Assembly (NCBI GenBank): GCA_002390845.1
Contig: DGQT01000026.1
Coordinates: 1-32,538 of the forward strand
Length of the DNA: 32,538 bases
Reading direction: 5' to 3'
DNA from: Chitinophagaceae bacterium UBA4407
Lineage (GTDB): Bacteria > Bacteroidota > Bacteroidia > Chitinophagales > Chitinophagaceae
The notes under the pieces were generated by a model. It worked only from the letters and a program-made list of their open reading frames with translations, was not told the origin of the DNA and did not search any database. Each line of letters opens with the position of its first letter. The first letter of the stretch is position 1. Positions 7,706 through 15,553 of this stretch are shown here, piece by piece. The position numbers and the translations under genes were made by a program.

Positions 7706-10282
7706 ATGGCAAAGAATTTATTAATAGTAGAGTCTCCGGCAAAAGCCAAAACCATTGAAAAAATCCTTGGTTCAGATTTTACTGTGCGCAGTTGCTACGG
7801 CCATATCCGTGATCTGGAAAAGGATGAAATGGGTATTGATGTAAACAATAATTATCTGCCGCGCTATAAAGTTCCTGATGATAAATTAAAAGTTGTTGCG
7901 GAGTTAAAACAACTCAAAAAAAGTTCATCTGAAGTTTGGCTGGCAACGGATGAGGACCGTGAAGGTGAAGCGATCAGCTGGCATTTATGCGAAGTGCTGG
8001 GATTAAATCCTGCGACAACAAAACGTATTGTTTTTCATGAGATCACCAAACCTGCAATACTAAAAGCTGTGGGCAAGCCACGCACAGTTGACATGAATTT
8101 GGTAAACGCTCAACAGGCACGGCGTGTGTTGGATAGAATTGTTGGTTTTGAACTAAGCCCTGTACTCTGGCGCAAAATGAGCATGGGAAATTCTTTAAGT
8201 GCGGGCCGTGTGCAAAGTGTAACAGTGCGGTTGGTTGCTGAAAGAGAACGGGAAATTAATGCATTTAAAAGTGTAAGCAATTTTAAAATTGAAGCAACTT
8301 TTGAAGCGAATGATATTAACGGAAAAAATGTTTCTTTTAAAGCAGAAGCTGCAAGACAAAGCAAAGCAGAAGATGCTGAAAAATTTTTACAAAGTTGTAT
8401 TGGCGCAAACTATACCGTAAAAGATGTGCAGGTAAAACCAGCCCGCAAATCTCCCGCTGCACCATTTACCACATCCACCTTGCAACAGGAAGCAAGCCGT
8501 AAATTGGGTTATGGTGTAAGCAAAACGATGCTGGTTGCGCAGAAGCTTTACGAAAGCGGTTACATAACTTATATGCGTACGGACAGTGTAAACCTGAGTG
8601 ATACCGCAGTTGAAGCAGTTAAAGGACAGATAGCAAGTCAATACGGTGATAAATATATTCAGCTTCGCAAATACAAGAATAAAAACGAAAGCGCTCAGGA
8701 AGCGCATGAAGCTATACGGCCAACTTATATACAAACACAAAGCTTAGATGATGTTGACGGAAGACGTTTGTATGATCTAATCTGGAAACGAACAATGGCT
8801 TCGCAAATGGCAGATGCGGAGCTTGAAAAAACGACTGCGAAAATTGATGTTTCTACCAACCGCGCAGAATTAACTGCGAGTGGCGAAGTATTAAAATTCG
8901 ATGGCTTTCTTAAAGTGTATATGGAAGACCGCGATGACGATGAAGTAACAGATGATGAGAATGCAGAAGGCGTGTTGCCACCATTGCGTGCAGGGCAGAA
9001 ACTTGATTTTAAAGAGATGAAAGCTACCGAACGATTTACAAGGGCTGCACCAAGATATACCGAAGCATCGCTTGTAAAAAAATTGGAAGAACTCGGCATT
9101 GGACGGCCTTCTACTTATGCGCCAACCATCTCTACCATCATCAAAAGAAATTACGTAGAGAAGCGTGATAAGGAAGGTGTGAAAAGAGATTTCAGGGTAT
9201 TGGTTTTAAAGAATGGAAATATCTCCAAAGAAATACAACAGGAAAATACAGGCGCAGAAAAATCGAAACTTTTTCCAACAGATCTTGGCCTGGTGGTAAC
9301 CGATTTTTTAAACCAGTATTTCAATGATGTAATGGATTATGGTTTTACTGCAAAGATCGAAGGTGAGTTTGATGAGATTGCAGACGGCAAACAGTTATGG
9401 ACAAAAATGGTGGATGGCTTTTATAAGCCATTCAAGAAAGATATTGACAGCACCATGGAAAATGCCGAAAGGGCAAAGGGCGAAAGAGAATTGGGTGTTG
9501 ATGAAGCAACAGGTAAAAAGATCATAGCACGCATGGGCCGCTACGGACCAATGATACAGATTGGCGATGCAGGCGATGAAGAAAAACCGCGCTTTGCAAA
9601 GTTGAAAGCAACGCAGAGTATAGAAACAATTTCCCTTGCTGATGCAATGGAACTTTTTAAACTGCCGCTTACGTTGGGTGAGCATGAAGGAAAAGAAGTT
9701 TCTGTAAATGCAGGCCGCTTTGGCCCTTATGTAAAATGGGGTGAAGAATTTATTTCATTGCCAAGAGGTGAAGAACCTTTAGAGGTTGATATGGATCGTG
9801 CCATTCAGCTTATCAACAGCAAACAAACGGCTGATGCACCTATTGCAATGGTAGAAGGCAAACCTGTAACAAAAGGCAAAGGAAGGTTTGGCCCTTTTAT
9901 TAAGTGGGACAATCTTTTTATCAACATTCCACGGGCTTATAATTTTGATACGCTTACGCAAAAAGACTGCGAAGAGTTAATAGAAAAGAAACTTGAAAAA
10001 GAAAGCAACCGCTACATACAGCAATGGCCCGAAGAAAAAATTTCCATTGAAAATGGCCGCTGGGGCCCGTTTATACGTTTTGGAAAACAAATGCTAAAAA
10101 TAACAGGCCGCAAAGCAGAGAACGAAAAATATACCGCCGAAGATCTTGCTGTAATTCCAATTGAAGAAGTAAAAAAAATGATCGAAGTTCAAATGCCCGA
10201 TGCCTTTGTAAAGAAGGCCGCGAAAAAAACAGCCGCACCTAAAAAGGTTGTTGCGAAAAAAGCTGCAGCAAAGAAAAAATAA
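7706..10282 (+). CDS. topA: DNA topoisomerase I (type IA)
   Basis: An 858-residue type IA topoisomerase that relaxes negative supercoils by a single-strand passage mechanism. The TOPRIM domain starts LLIVESPAKAKTIEKILG (Glu9) and carries TDEDREGE (Asp82, Asp84, Glu86). The catalytic Tyr is Tyr289 in GYITYMRTDS, with Arg291. NAQQARRVLDRIVGFELSP and SAGRVQSVTVRLV are the standard gate motifs. The C-terminal part has four Gly-rich repeats: GRYGPMIQIG near 612, GRFGPYVKWG near 671, GRFGPFIKWD near 729 and GRWGPFIRFG near 783. There are no CxxC zinc ribbons. It ends in a Lys/Ala-rich tail of about 25 residues, probably a DNA-binding extension. It is a single transcription unit with a terminator after it. 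Confidence 0.97.
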   Translation: MAKNLLIVESPAKAKTIEKILGSDFTVRSCYGHIRDLEKDEMGIDVNNNYLPRYKVPDDKLKVVAELKQLKKSSSEVWLATDEDREGEAISWHLCEVLGLNPATTKRIVFHEITKPAILKAVGKPRTVDMNLVNAQQARRVLDRIVGFELSPVLWRKMSMGNSLSAGRVQSVTVRLVAEREREINAFKSVSNFKIEATFEANDINGKNVSFKAEAARQSKAEDAEKFLQSCIGANYTVKDVQVKPARKSPAAPFTTSTLQQEASRKLGYGVSKTMLVAQKLYESGYITYMRTDSVNLSDTAVEAVKGQIASQYGDKYIQLRKYKNKNESAQEAHEAIRPTYIQTQSLDDVDGRRLYDLIWKRTMASQMADAELEKTTAKIDVSTNRAELTASGEVLKFDGFLKVYMEDRDDDEVTDDENAEGVLPPLRAGQKLDFKEMKATERFTRAAPRYTEASLVKKLEELGIGRPSTYAPTISTIIKRNYVEKRDKEGVKRDFRVLVLKNGNISKEIQQENTGAEKSKLFPTDLGLVVTDFLNQYFNDVMDYGFTAKIEGEFDEIADGKQLWTKMVDGFYKPFKKDIDSTMENAERAKGERELGVDEATGKKIIARMGRYGPMIQIGDAGDEEKPRFAKLKATQSIETISLADAMELFKLPLTLGEHEGKEVSVNAGRFGPYVKWGEEFISLPRGEEPLEVDMDRAIQLINSKQTADAPIAMVEGKPVTKGKGRFGPFIKWDNLFINIPRAYNFDTLTQKDCEELIEKKLEKESNRYIQQWPEEKISIENGRWGPFIRFGKQMLKITGRKAENEKYTAEDLAVIPIEEVKKMIEVQMPDAFVKKAAKKTAAPKKVVAKKAAAKKK

Positions 10283-10308
10283 ATATTACTACAACGCTTT
10301 TAGAAATA

Positions 10309-10341
10309 TGCCTGCTTAATAAAGCGGGCATTTATTTTTTT
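10309..10341 (+). terminator. Intrinsic terminator of topA
   Basis: TGCCTGCTT (10309-10317) pairs with AAGCGGGCA (10322-10330) with one G-U wobble, around an AATA loop, followed at once by TTTATTTTTTT. It lies 27 nt after the topA stop. Repeat arm g begins immediately beyond the T-tract. Confidence 0.9.
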
Positions 10342-10416
10342 GGGCCGGGCAACAATTATCTTATGAAACTTTTGTTGCGTCGCACACTTGTAGTGCGGGA
10401 ATTGAATTAAGCTTTA
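10338..10416 (-). repeat. Interspersed repeat arm g (form A, reverse)
   Basis: The core is at 10374-10393 (GTTGCGTCGCACACTTGTAG). The outer part TTTTTGGGCCGGGCAACAAT then TATGAAACTTT directly abuts the topA terminator. The inner part ends GAATTAAGCTTTA. Its forward partner is arm h, on the other side of the gene at 10498-11064. Confidence 0.85.
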
Positions 10417-10465
10417 AACATTCAATAAGGAATTATTTCTTTTCATTTTTACTTTACACGTTAAT

Positions 10466-10473
10466 TACTTTTG
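10466..10473 (+). promoter_or_regulatory. Candidate -7 box for the 3-TM protein gene
   Basis: TACTTTTG matches TAnnTTTG exactly and lies 24 nt upstream of the TTG start at 10498. No TTG at the -33 position is seen. It suggests the gene has its own promoter, inside the repeat pair g/h. Confidence 0.45.
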
Positions 10474-10497
10474 CTAAGAAGAAATTAAAAAAAGATT

Positions 10498-11064
10498 TTG
10501 AAACATTTCATATCATTTACTCTTGGGCTTGTGTTTACATTTATGATATATGGAATAATTACATTCTTTTTATTAATAGCCACTTTTTCACTTTCATCAG
10601 AAACACTAACAGAAAAAGAGAACAGAGAAACATTCTTTTTTTTAACCGCTTTTATTGTTACTATAGTGACAATTATTTCTGCCTTTAAACACTTTAAGAA
10701 TGAGAGAAAGTTTTCAGCGATTGGAATCAGCACAGCTTCATTAATTAGTTGTTATGCAACAATGATGCTTGGTTTAATTTGCTTTGACAATTTAAACTAT
10801 TACGGGAAATTTGACAAAAGACAATGGTCGCAGGCCGAATTTAAGTCTTTTAAAATGGCTAAAACATTAGCTAAAGATGATGAATTAATTGGCTTAACAA
10901 AACAACAAGTAATAGAAAAGATTGGAACTACTAAAGAGTTTTTAATTAATCCAAAATGCAACTTACTTGAAATTCCGACAGACGAAAATTGGCATCTTCG
11001 TGTAGAATTTAAAAATGATACCGCAATCAAAGCATATTTGTGGCAGGAAGGTTTAGGTATTTGA
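10498..11064 (+). CDS. Small membrane protein with SmpA/BamE-like C-terminus
   Basis: A 188-residue protein from a TTG start; no nearby in-frame ATG would keep the first helix. Three hydrophobic segments lie at about residues 5-30, 47-62 and 76-96. A cytoplasmic or periplasmic domain follows (about 115-188), reading LIGLTKQQVIEKIGTTKEF, then WHLRVEFKNDTAIKAYLWQ. That spacing (G-T-xx-V-xxx-I-G-T, then a strand ending F-x-N/D-x) recalls the SmpA/OmlA (BamE) fold; this is pattern resemblance only. The gene is visibly AT-richer and more Lys/Asn/Phe-rich than topA. It is enclosed by repeat arms g and h, which is unusual here and suggests acquired cargo. No specific function is recognised. Confidence 0.7.
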   Translation: MKHFISFTLGLVFTFMIYGIITFFLLIATFSLSSETLTEKENRETFFFLTAFIVTIVTIISAFKHFKNERKFSAIGISTASLISCYATMMLGLICFDNLNYYGKFDKRQWSQAEFKSFKMAKTLAKDDELIGLTKQQVIEKIGTTKEFLINPKCNLLEIPTDENWHLRVEFKNDTAIKAYLWQEGLGI

Positions 11065-11163
11065 CGGGGTGTTCCATACCTTATCTGCTTACAGCCTACA
11101 AAAATTCATCCTTCGCCCCGGTTCGTGCCCCCATGAAACAATTCTTTGCTTCAATCTCCGCTT

Positions 11164-11285
11164 TTGTAAAGCTTAATAGAATTACATGCAAACGCAAGTG
11201 TGCGTCACGATGAAACATACGGGATTAAGAACGCAACAAAAAAATTCAGGGTCATGCATATTTCTATTGCCGGGCTACAAATTAT
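11164..11285 (+). repeat. Interspersed repeat arm h (form A, forward, split core)
   Basis: The inner part GTAAAGCTTAATAGAATTAC (11166-11185) is intact. The core begins CGCAAGTGTGCG (11193-11204) and seems to resume at ACGCAACAAA (11231-11240), so about 26 nt interrupt it near the dyad centre. The outer end GCCGGGCTACAAATTATC is near 11269-11286. It is the presumed partner of arm g. Confidence 0.6.
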
Positions 11286-11309
11286 CTGGTTTATTGCTGT
11301 TGCTTTTTA

Positions 11310-12182
11310 TTATTTCAACCCATGCAAATAAAGGTATATGGCTTTCAGTTCATCATTAGTATAAGTGAGGGCTTTCCAGGGCATATAGTCTGACAATTGT
11401 TTGCCTTCGGGTGTTTTGCCGGTGTGCAAGGCCGTTAGAAAATCTGTTTCCGTCCACTTGCCCACAACGCCAGTGGAACTAATGTTTGGTATAGGTGGTT
11501 CATTATCGCCATGCGGCGGGTTACCTTTCATTTGCGCACCGTGGCAACCCTGGCAACTGGTGGTAAGATACCCGCCATACGCTGCAGTAACAGTGGCTGC
11601 TACCGTGTCTTTATACACGGCATTATGATCAATTATTTCTGCCGGAAATAAATTGAACTTATCTAAGAAAACCAATATCCTTGTCAATGGTTTTATCGAT
11701 TTTGCAGGCACTATTTTATCAACCGGCGGCTGCTGTTTTAAAAAGCAAATGAGTGCAGCCATATCGTGGTTAGAAATATTGCACACCTCGTTCGATGGCA
11801 TAAACCAAACCGATTTATTATCCTTTGCCAAACCATGGCGCAGTGCACGCACCCAGTCTTCATCTGAATAATTTATACCGCCTTTACCGGTGGTTAAATT
11901 GGCGGTGGCTAATATTCCCAATGGCGATGTTTCATCAAAAAAAACAATGCCACCTGCAAGGTTTTGGCCATGGCAACCAAGGCAACCCCTGTTCTCTGCA
12001 ATGTGTTTGCCTTCGTTGTAACTGGCGCTGTCATTGGGTATTGCAAGTTTTTGCAGCTTTACATCGTACACTTTATTGATGCGTGCCTCTGTATTAAAAT
12101 ACGCAACTGCATAGAACACTAATACAATTACCAGCAGGCTGCCAATGGTAATACCCGTCCACTTAAGAATTTTTTTTAGCAT
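11310..12182 (-). CDS. Membrane-anchored diheme cytochrome c
   Basis: 290 residues from ATG at 12182. An uncleaved N-terminal anchor (WTGITIGSLLVIVLVFYAVAYF, about residues 8-29) leads to two cytochrome c domains. Domain 1 has CLGCH (Cys67, Cys70, His71) with likely sixth ligand Met128 in WFMPSNE. Domain 2 has CQGCH (Cys210, Cys213, His214) with likely ligand Met267 in DYMPWK. Both Met ligands suit electron transfer on the periplasmic side, perhaps to a dehydrogenase or oxidase; the partner is not in the window. A longer reading from 12239 adds 19 Asn/Gln-rich residues that look untranslated, because the anchor then sits too deep. It is a single gene with repeat DNA upstream. Confidence 0.87.
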   Translation of the reverse strand: MLKKILKWTGITIGSLLVIVLVFYAVAYFNTEARINKVYDVKLQKLAIPNDSASYNEGKHIAENRGCLGCHGQNLAGGIVFFDETSPLGILATANLTTGKGGINYSDEDWVRALRHGLAKDNKSVWFMPSNEVCNISNHDMAALICFLKQQPPVDKIVPAKSIKPLTRILVFLDKFNLFPAEIIDHNAVYKDTVAATVTAAYGGYLTTSCQGCHGAQMKGNPPHGDNEPPIPNISSTGVVGKWTETDFLTALHTGKTPEGKQLSDYMPWKALTYTNDELKAIYLYLHGLK

Positions 12183-12210
12183 AAGGTTTTGTTGTTGAAA
12201 TTGAAAATTG

Positions 12211-12530
12211 ATTTTATTTTTTATGAGCCAAACATTCATTTTTTATGGCCGCTAAGTTGCGTCGCACGCTTGTACGGTTGTATCTTTTATGATCTTTTAC
12301 CGAAGCGAAGATGTGTCGCAAAAAACCTTGATTTCGGTAACAGTTTATAAATAAGAAATAGTAAAATCAATAATTTCTTAAGCGTTGCCTTATTTGAAAC
12401 ATACTAACTAAAAAAGCATGGTTGTTTTTATAAACAGTACTGCACTATGCCAAATAGAATTACCAACCGTACAAGTGAGTGACACAACCGGCGACGATAG
12501 TAGCAATACAGTTGGGTAACAAAAAATATT
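12211..12530. repeat. Inverted repeat element i/j (form A reverse arm, form B forward arm)
   Basis: The reverse arm i has core GTTGCGTCGCACGCTTGTAC at 12256-12275; the forward arm j has core GTACAAGTGAGTGACACAAC at 12469-12488. The outer parts are TTTATTTTTTATGAGCC on the left and GTTGGGTAACAAAAAATATT on the right. Arm i and its flank (12241-12307) are repeated about 330 nt away in arm k. With arm k, this element fills most of the 475-nt gap between the cytochrome (12182) and the DUF998 stop, which holds no gene. Confidence 0.85.
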
Positions 12531-12550
12531 CCATCTAATTAATAATTTAT

Positions 12551-12637
12551 TTGGAGGCCGGGCCATCGTTTTTTATGGCGGCTTCGTTGCGTCGCACTCT
12601 TGTACGGCTGTATCTTTTATCATCTTTTACCGAAGTG
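12551..12637 (-). repeat. Interspersed repeat arm k (form A, reverse), near-copy of arm i
   Basis: The core GTTGCGTCGCACTCTTGTAC is at 12586-12605. From 12571 to 12637 it matches 12241-12307 with about 7 differences in 67 positions, including the unusual inner part GTATCTTTTATCATCTTTTA. It lies just beyond the 3' end of the DUF998 gene. No forward partner is found before 16.3 kb. Confidence 0.85.
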
Positions 12638-12657
12638 GGTATGTACTATAATAGGCA

Positions 12658-13245
12658 CTACCATAATGACAATATTTTGCGGTTTATAAGCAGTATCCAG
12701 CTAATATTCCATACTAACAATATTCTTTGCATAAGCCCCCTGAAAGCAGGCGGACTCATAAAGAAAATGATAAATAATGCAAGGCTCACAGCGCCAAAAA
12801 ACCATGATAATTTTGTCATGCTCTTCCATTCTTCGTTTCGCCTGAAAACAAACCCCCAGGAGATCATTGCAATGCCTAAATTTAATAATGCAACAAGTGC
12901 AGAAAGGCCGTGGATCAAGCCGGTGGATGTAGGCGGGTCTCCCGGAATATCTGTTGGAAATATTGCTAAAAGAAAAGCCCCAACACAAAAAATACCCAAG
13001 GTTATTATACTTGTTTTTGATGCTTTAACATTCCGTGTTAATGCAAGCAGCACAAGTGATACGCCTGTTGCAAGTGATAAAAATGCGGTTGTCATAAGCC
13101 GGCTATAATCACCAACAGCATATTCACTAACAAAACAAGACATGATATTTTTATCTGGCCTAATTGCATGAAGCAGGATAACTATTGCCAAAAAGAGCAT
13201 CGTTGCGCAAACGCTTACTATTGGAATGGTTTTATTGTATTTCAT
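12658..13245 (-). CDS. DUF998 family membrane protein
   Basis: 195 residues from ATG at 13245 (TTG at 13287 would add 14 polar residues before the first helix and is less likely). Six hydrophobic segments are visible. The DUF998 hallmark IFPTDIPGDPPTSTGLIHGLSA (about residues 96-117) lies between helices 3 and 4, after an early extracellular loop with SEYAVGDYSRLM. Length is typical. The function of the family is unknown; it has been noted as a distant relative of multi-helix membrane enzymes or receptors. It is divergent from the sensor kinase at 13542, across a 296-nt gap that carries a clean dyad. Confidence 0.8.
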   Translation of the reverse strand: MKYNKTIPIVSVCATMLFLAIVILLHAIRPDKNIMSCFVSEYAVGDYSRLMTTAFLSLATGVSLVLLALTRNVKASKTSIITLGIFCVGAFLLAIFPTDIPGDPPTSTGLIHGLSALVALLNLGIAMISWGFVFRRNEEWKSMTKLSWFFGAVSLALFIIFFMSPPAFRGLMQRILLVWNISWILLINRKILSLW

Positions 13246-13378
13246 AAAATCTTTAATCGATCGTTTTTTATTTTCAGGTAATTGCAACAGGCTTTTTTTA
13301 TTGAACTGTATCGGTCATTACACTTTAAAAAATATTTTTCTGCCATAAAATTCAGTTAGTCCAGGGTATTCTAAAAAC

Positions 13379-13399
13379 TATGTTTGGTGAGCAAACATA
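13379..13399. promoter_or_regulatory. 8-bp-arm dyad in the DUF998/sensor-kinase divergent gap
   Basis: TATGTTTG (13379-13386) and CAAACATA (13392-13399) are exact reverse complements around GTGAG. A 21-nt symmetric site between two divergent genes suits a dimeric transcription factor. LytTR regulators more often bind direct repeats, so the neighbouring regulator is not an obvious match. Confidence 0.4.
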
Positions 13400-13541
13400 T
13401 TTATGAGTGGGCAGCATGGTTTATATGAGAGGGTTTAAATAAACGTTGCTTATTACCATTTACTCAAGAAACTGGTTGTTCGCCAGAAGGTTTAGGTAAT
13501 GCTGTTTGCTTTAATTATTTTTAAAACTTACTTGCACCAAT

Positions 13542-15545
13542 ATGCTGCGGATAATTTTGTGTATTTGTTTTTGTATGTTTTTTGTGGTGCATTCTTTTGC
13601 CCAGGATACCATTGTATTGAACGGAGAACCGAACTGGAAAAGCAGCTTTGATATTGCCGACAAGAGTTTGTTTTACGAAGAACCCGCCAGCAATGAAACC
13701 CTATCTTTTGAAGATGCAAAAAAACAGGCATTTGTACCCTTTACCAAAGAGTTTCAACACGCAGTATTATCACAAAGGCCCTTAATTATACAATGGTTTA
13801 CATTTACCATACACAATACATCGGCAACAGATACATTGCGTTTGCGGGTTTCGTTAGCCCCACATTATTTTATACGTTTGTATAATAATGATACCATCAT
13901 TGCGCGTAGCGGTGCTTATGAAACAACAGCTCCTGCATTTCAAGGTTTGCCTTTAATGGTTTTGCCGCAGGCTACCAATACATTTTGGGTAAGAACAGAA
14001 GACCGCCAAAACCAGTTTCTGCCGCCCACAATTGCACTGGAAACTGATTATACTTTTATGGTAAAGGCTGCCAGCGGTATTTATACTGACAGGTATCTTT
14101 TTCTTTTACTGGCAGCTATGGCCGGTTGTCTTTTTTTTATATCGGTCTACGCTATGTACCAGTTTTATTTATACAGGGATAAAGCCTTTCTATGGTATAT
14201 CGCGTATACTATTTCCTCATTAATAACCTGTTTGTTCTGGATAGATATCCGCCATTCGCTCGGATTATTTCCTGCATTAGTGCACGATATAATGTTGTCT
14301 GTTTTTCTTTTCCTGGTACCTGCCATGTATAGCCTTTTTATTGGAAGCATGTTGCAGTTGCCGGTTCACTTTAAAAAGGGATGGCTAATTGTAAAAGTAT
14401 TGGTGGGCATTGCTTTTATTCAGATGCTGATAGAATTTACCACGGTAAGAACCGGATGGTTTTTGTTTAACTCCAATTACTACGGGTACTTTATATCTAT
14501 AATTCCCGTTGCCATATTACATATTGTTTTATTGATATTAACGGCAAAAAGTAAATCGCCTATAAAATGGTTCTTGTTTAGTGGCTTAATCAGTTTGCTT
14601 TTTTTGTGGTGCCTGCCTATGACAAGGTTTTTCTTTCTTTTGTCATCCACCAGCCCAGAGTTTTTTATGATCATCATATTTATACCTGCATATTTGTTAT
14701 TGGGTTTAACCATCGAAGCCATTTTCTTTTCTTTTGCACTTTCGTACCGCAGTAAATTGGTATTGATAGAAAAGAATAACATGCAGCAGGCGCATGGCTT
14801 GCAATTAGAAGCGGCACTACAAAAAAGAACTATAGAACTGGAAGAACAAAGCAAACTGGTAGAAGCGCAAAAGATAGCACAGGTGCATGCTGCATTTGAG
14901 CAAAAAATAGCCGAAACGGAAATGACGGCACTTCGTGCACAAATGAACCCGCACTTTATTTTTAACTGTCTTAATTCCATCAAACTCTATACACTGGAAA
15001 ATGATTCTGCTACCGCATCAGAATATCTAACCATTTTTTCGCAACTCATCAGGCTGGTATTAGAAAACTCGCATTCAGAAAAAGTAACGCTGAAGAAAGA
15101 ACTGGAAACACTGCAATTATATATTCAACTGGAAGCCATGCGGTTTAAAAATAAAATCCAATATCAGATAAATGTTGCCGAGAGTATAGACCAGGAGTAT
15201 ATAGAAATTCCTCCCTTATTATTGCAGCCTTATGTGGAAAATGCTATCTGGCATGGGCTGATGCATAAAAAGAAAGGAGGAAGTATTGTTGTTGATGTTA
15301 CACATCCTTCAGAACATCTTTTGCGCATTGAAATTACAGATGATGGTGTTGGCCGTGCATTAGCGGCTGAGTATAAAAGCAAATCTGCCACCCGGCAAAA
15401 ATCCTTTGGCTTAAAAATGACATCAGACCGTATCCATATCATTAACCAGTTATACCAGATACAGGCCGATGTAAAAATATATGATTTAAAAGACCGCATG
15501 AACAATGCCACCGGCACAAAAGTGATCATTCAAATACCCGTATAG
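13542..15545 (+). CDS. LytS-like sensor histidine kinase with 7TMR-DISM sensor
   Basis: 667 residues. A signal peptide (about 1-20, ending HSFAQ) is followed by an extracytoplasmic 7TMR-DISM domain (about 25-165, DISMED2-like). A seven-helix 7TMR-DISM membrane block runs from about 181 to 400 and a coiled coil from about 405 to 465. The His_kinase domain (PF06580) has the motif MNPHFIFNCLNS with phospho-acceptor His471. The ATPase domain has PYVENAIWHGL (N-box Asn567) and DDGVGR. It probably senses a small ligand, perhaps a carbohydrate, outside the inner membrane; the ligand is unknown. ATG at 13542 places the signal peptide first. The response regulator follows after 8 nt, so the two are one operon. 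Confidence 0.92.
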   Translation: MLRIILCICFCMFFVVHSFAQDTIVLNGEPNWKSSFDIADKSLFYEEPASNETLSFEDAKKQAFVPFTKEFQHAVLSQRPLIIQWFTFTIHNTSATDTLRLRVSLAPHYFIRLYNNDTIIARSGAYETTAPAFQGLPLMVLPQATNTFWVRTEDRQNQFLPPTIALETDYTFMVKAASGIYTDRYLFLLLAAMAGCLFFISVYAMYQFYLYRDKAFLWYIAYTISSLITCLFWIDIRHSLGLFPALVHDIMLSVFLFLVPAMYSLFIGSMLQLPVHFKKGWLIVKVLVGIAFIQMLIEFTTVRTGWFLFNSNYYGYFISIIPVAILHIVLLILTAKSKSPIKWFLFSGLISLLFLWCLPMTRFFFLLSSTSPEFFMIIIFIPAYLLLGLTIEAIFFSFALSYRSKLVLIEKNNMQQAHGLQLEAALQKRTIELEEQSKLVEAQKIAQVHAAFEQKIAETEMTALRAQMNPHFIFNCLNSIKLYTLENDSATASEYLTIFSQLIRLVLENSHSEKVTLKKELETLQLYIQLEAMRFKNKIQYQINVAESIDQEYIEIPPLLLQPYVENAIWHGLMHKKKGGSIVVDVTHPSEHLLRIEITDDGVGRALAAEYKSKSATRQKSFGLKMTSDRIHIINQLYQIQADVKIYDLKDRMNNATGTKVIIQIPV

Positions 15546-15553
15546 AAAATTAT

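Noticed and set aside
8387..9099. Two ORFs of more than 115 codons antisense to topA
   Set aside because: They lie fully within the conserved catalytic part of topA and have Ser/Cys/Phe-rich shadow composition.
12551..13108. 185-codon ORF on the plus strand
   Set aside because: It starts inside repeat arm k (AASLRRTLVRLY comes from the repeat) and then runs antisense to the DUF998 gene, which has clear family features.
14480..14983. 167-codon minus-strand ORF within the sensor kinase gene
   Set aside because: Antisense shadow of the 7TM and coiled-coil part of a well-supported kinase gene; Cys/Ser-rich composition.
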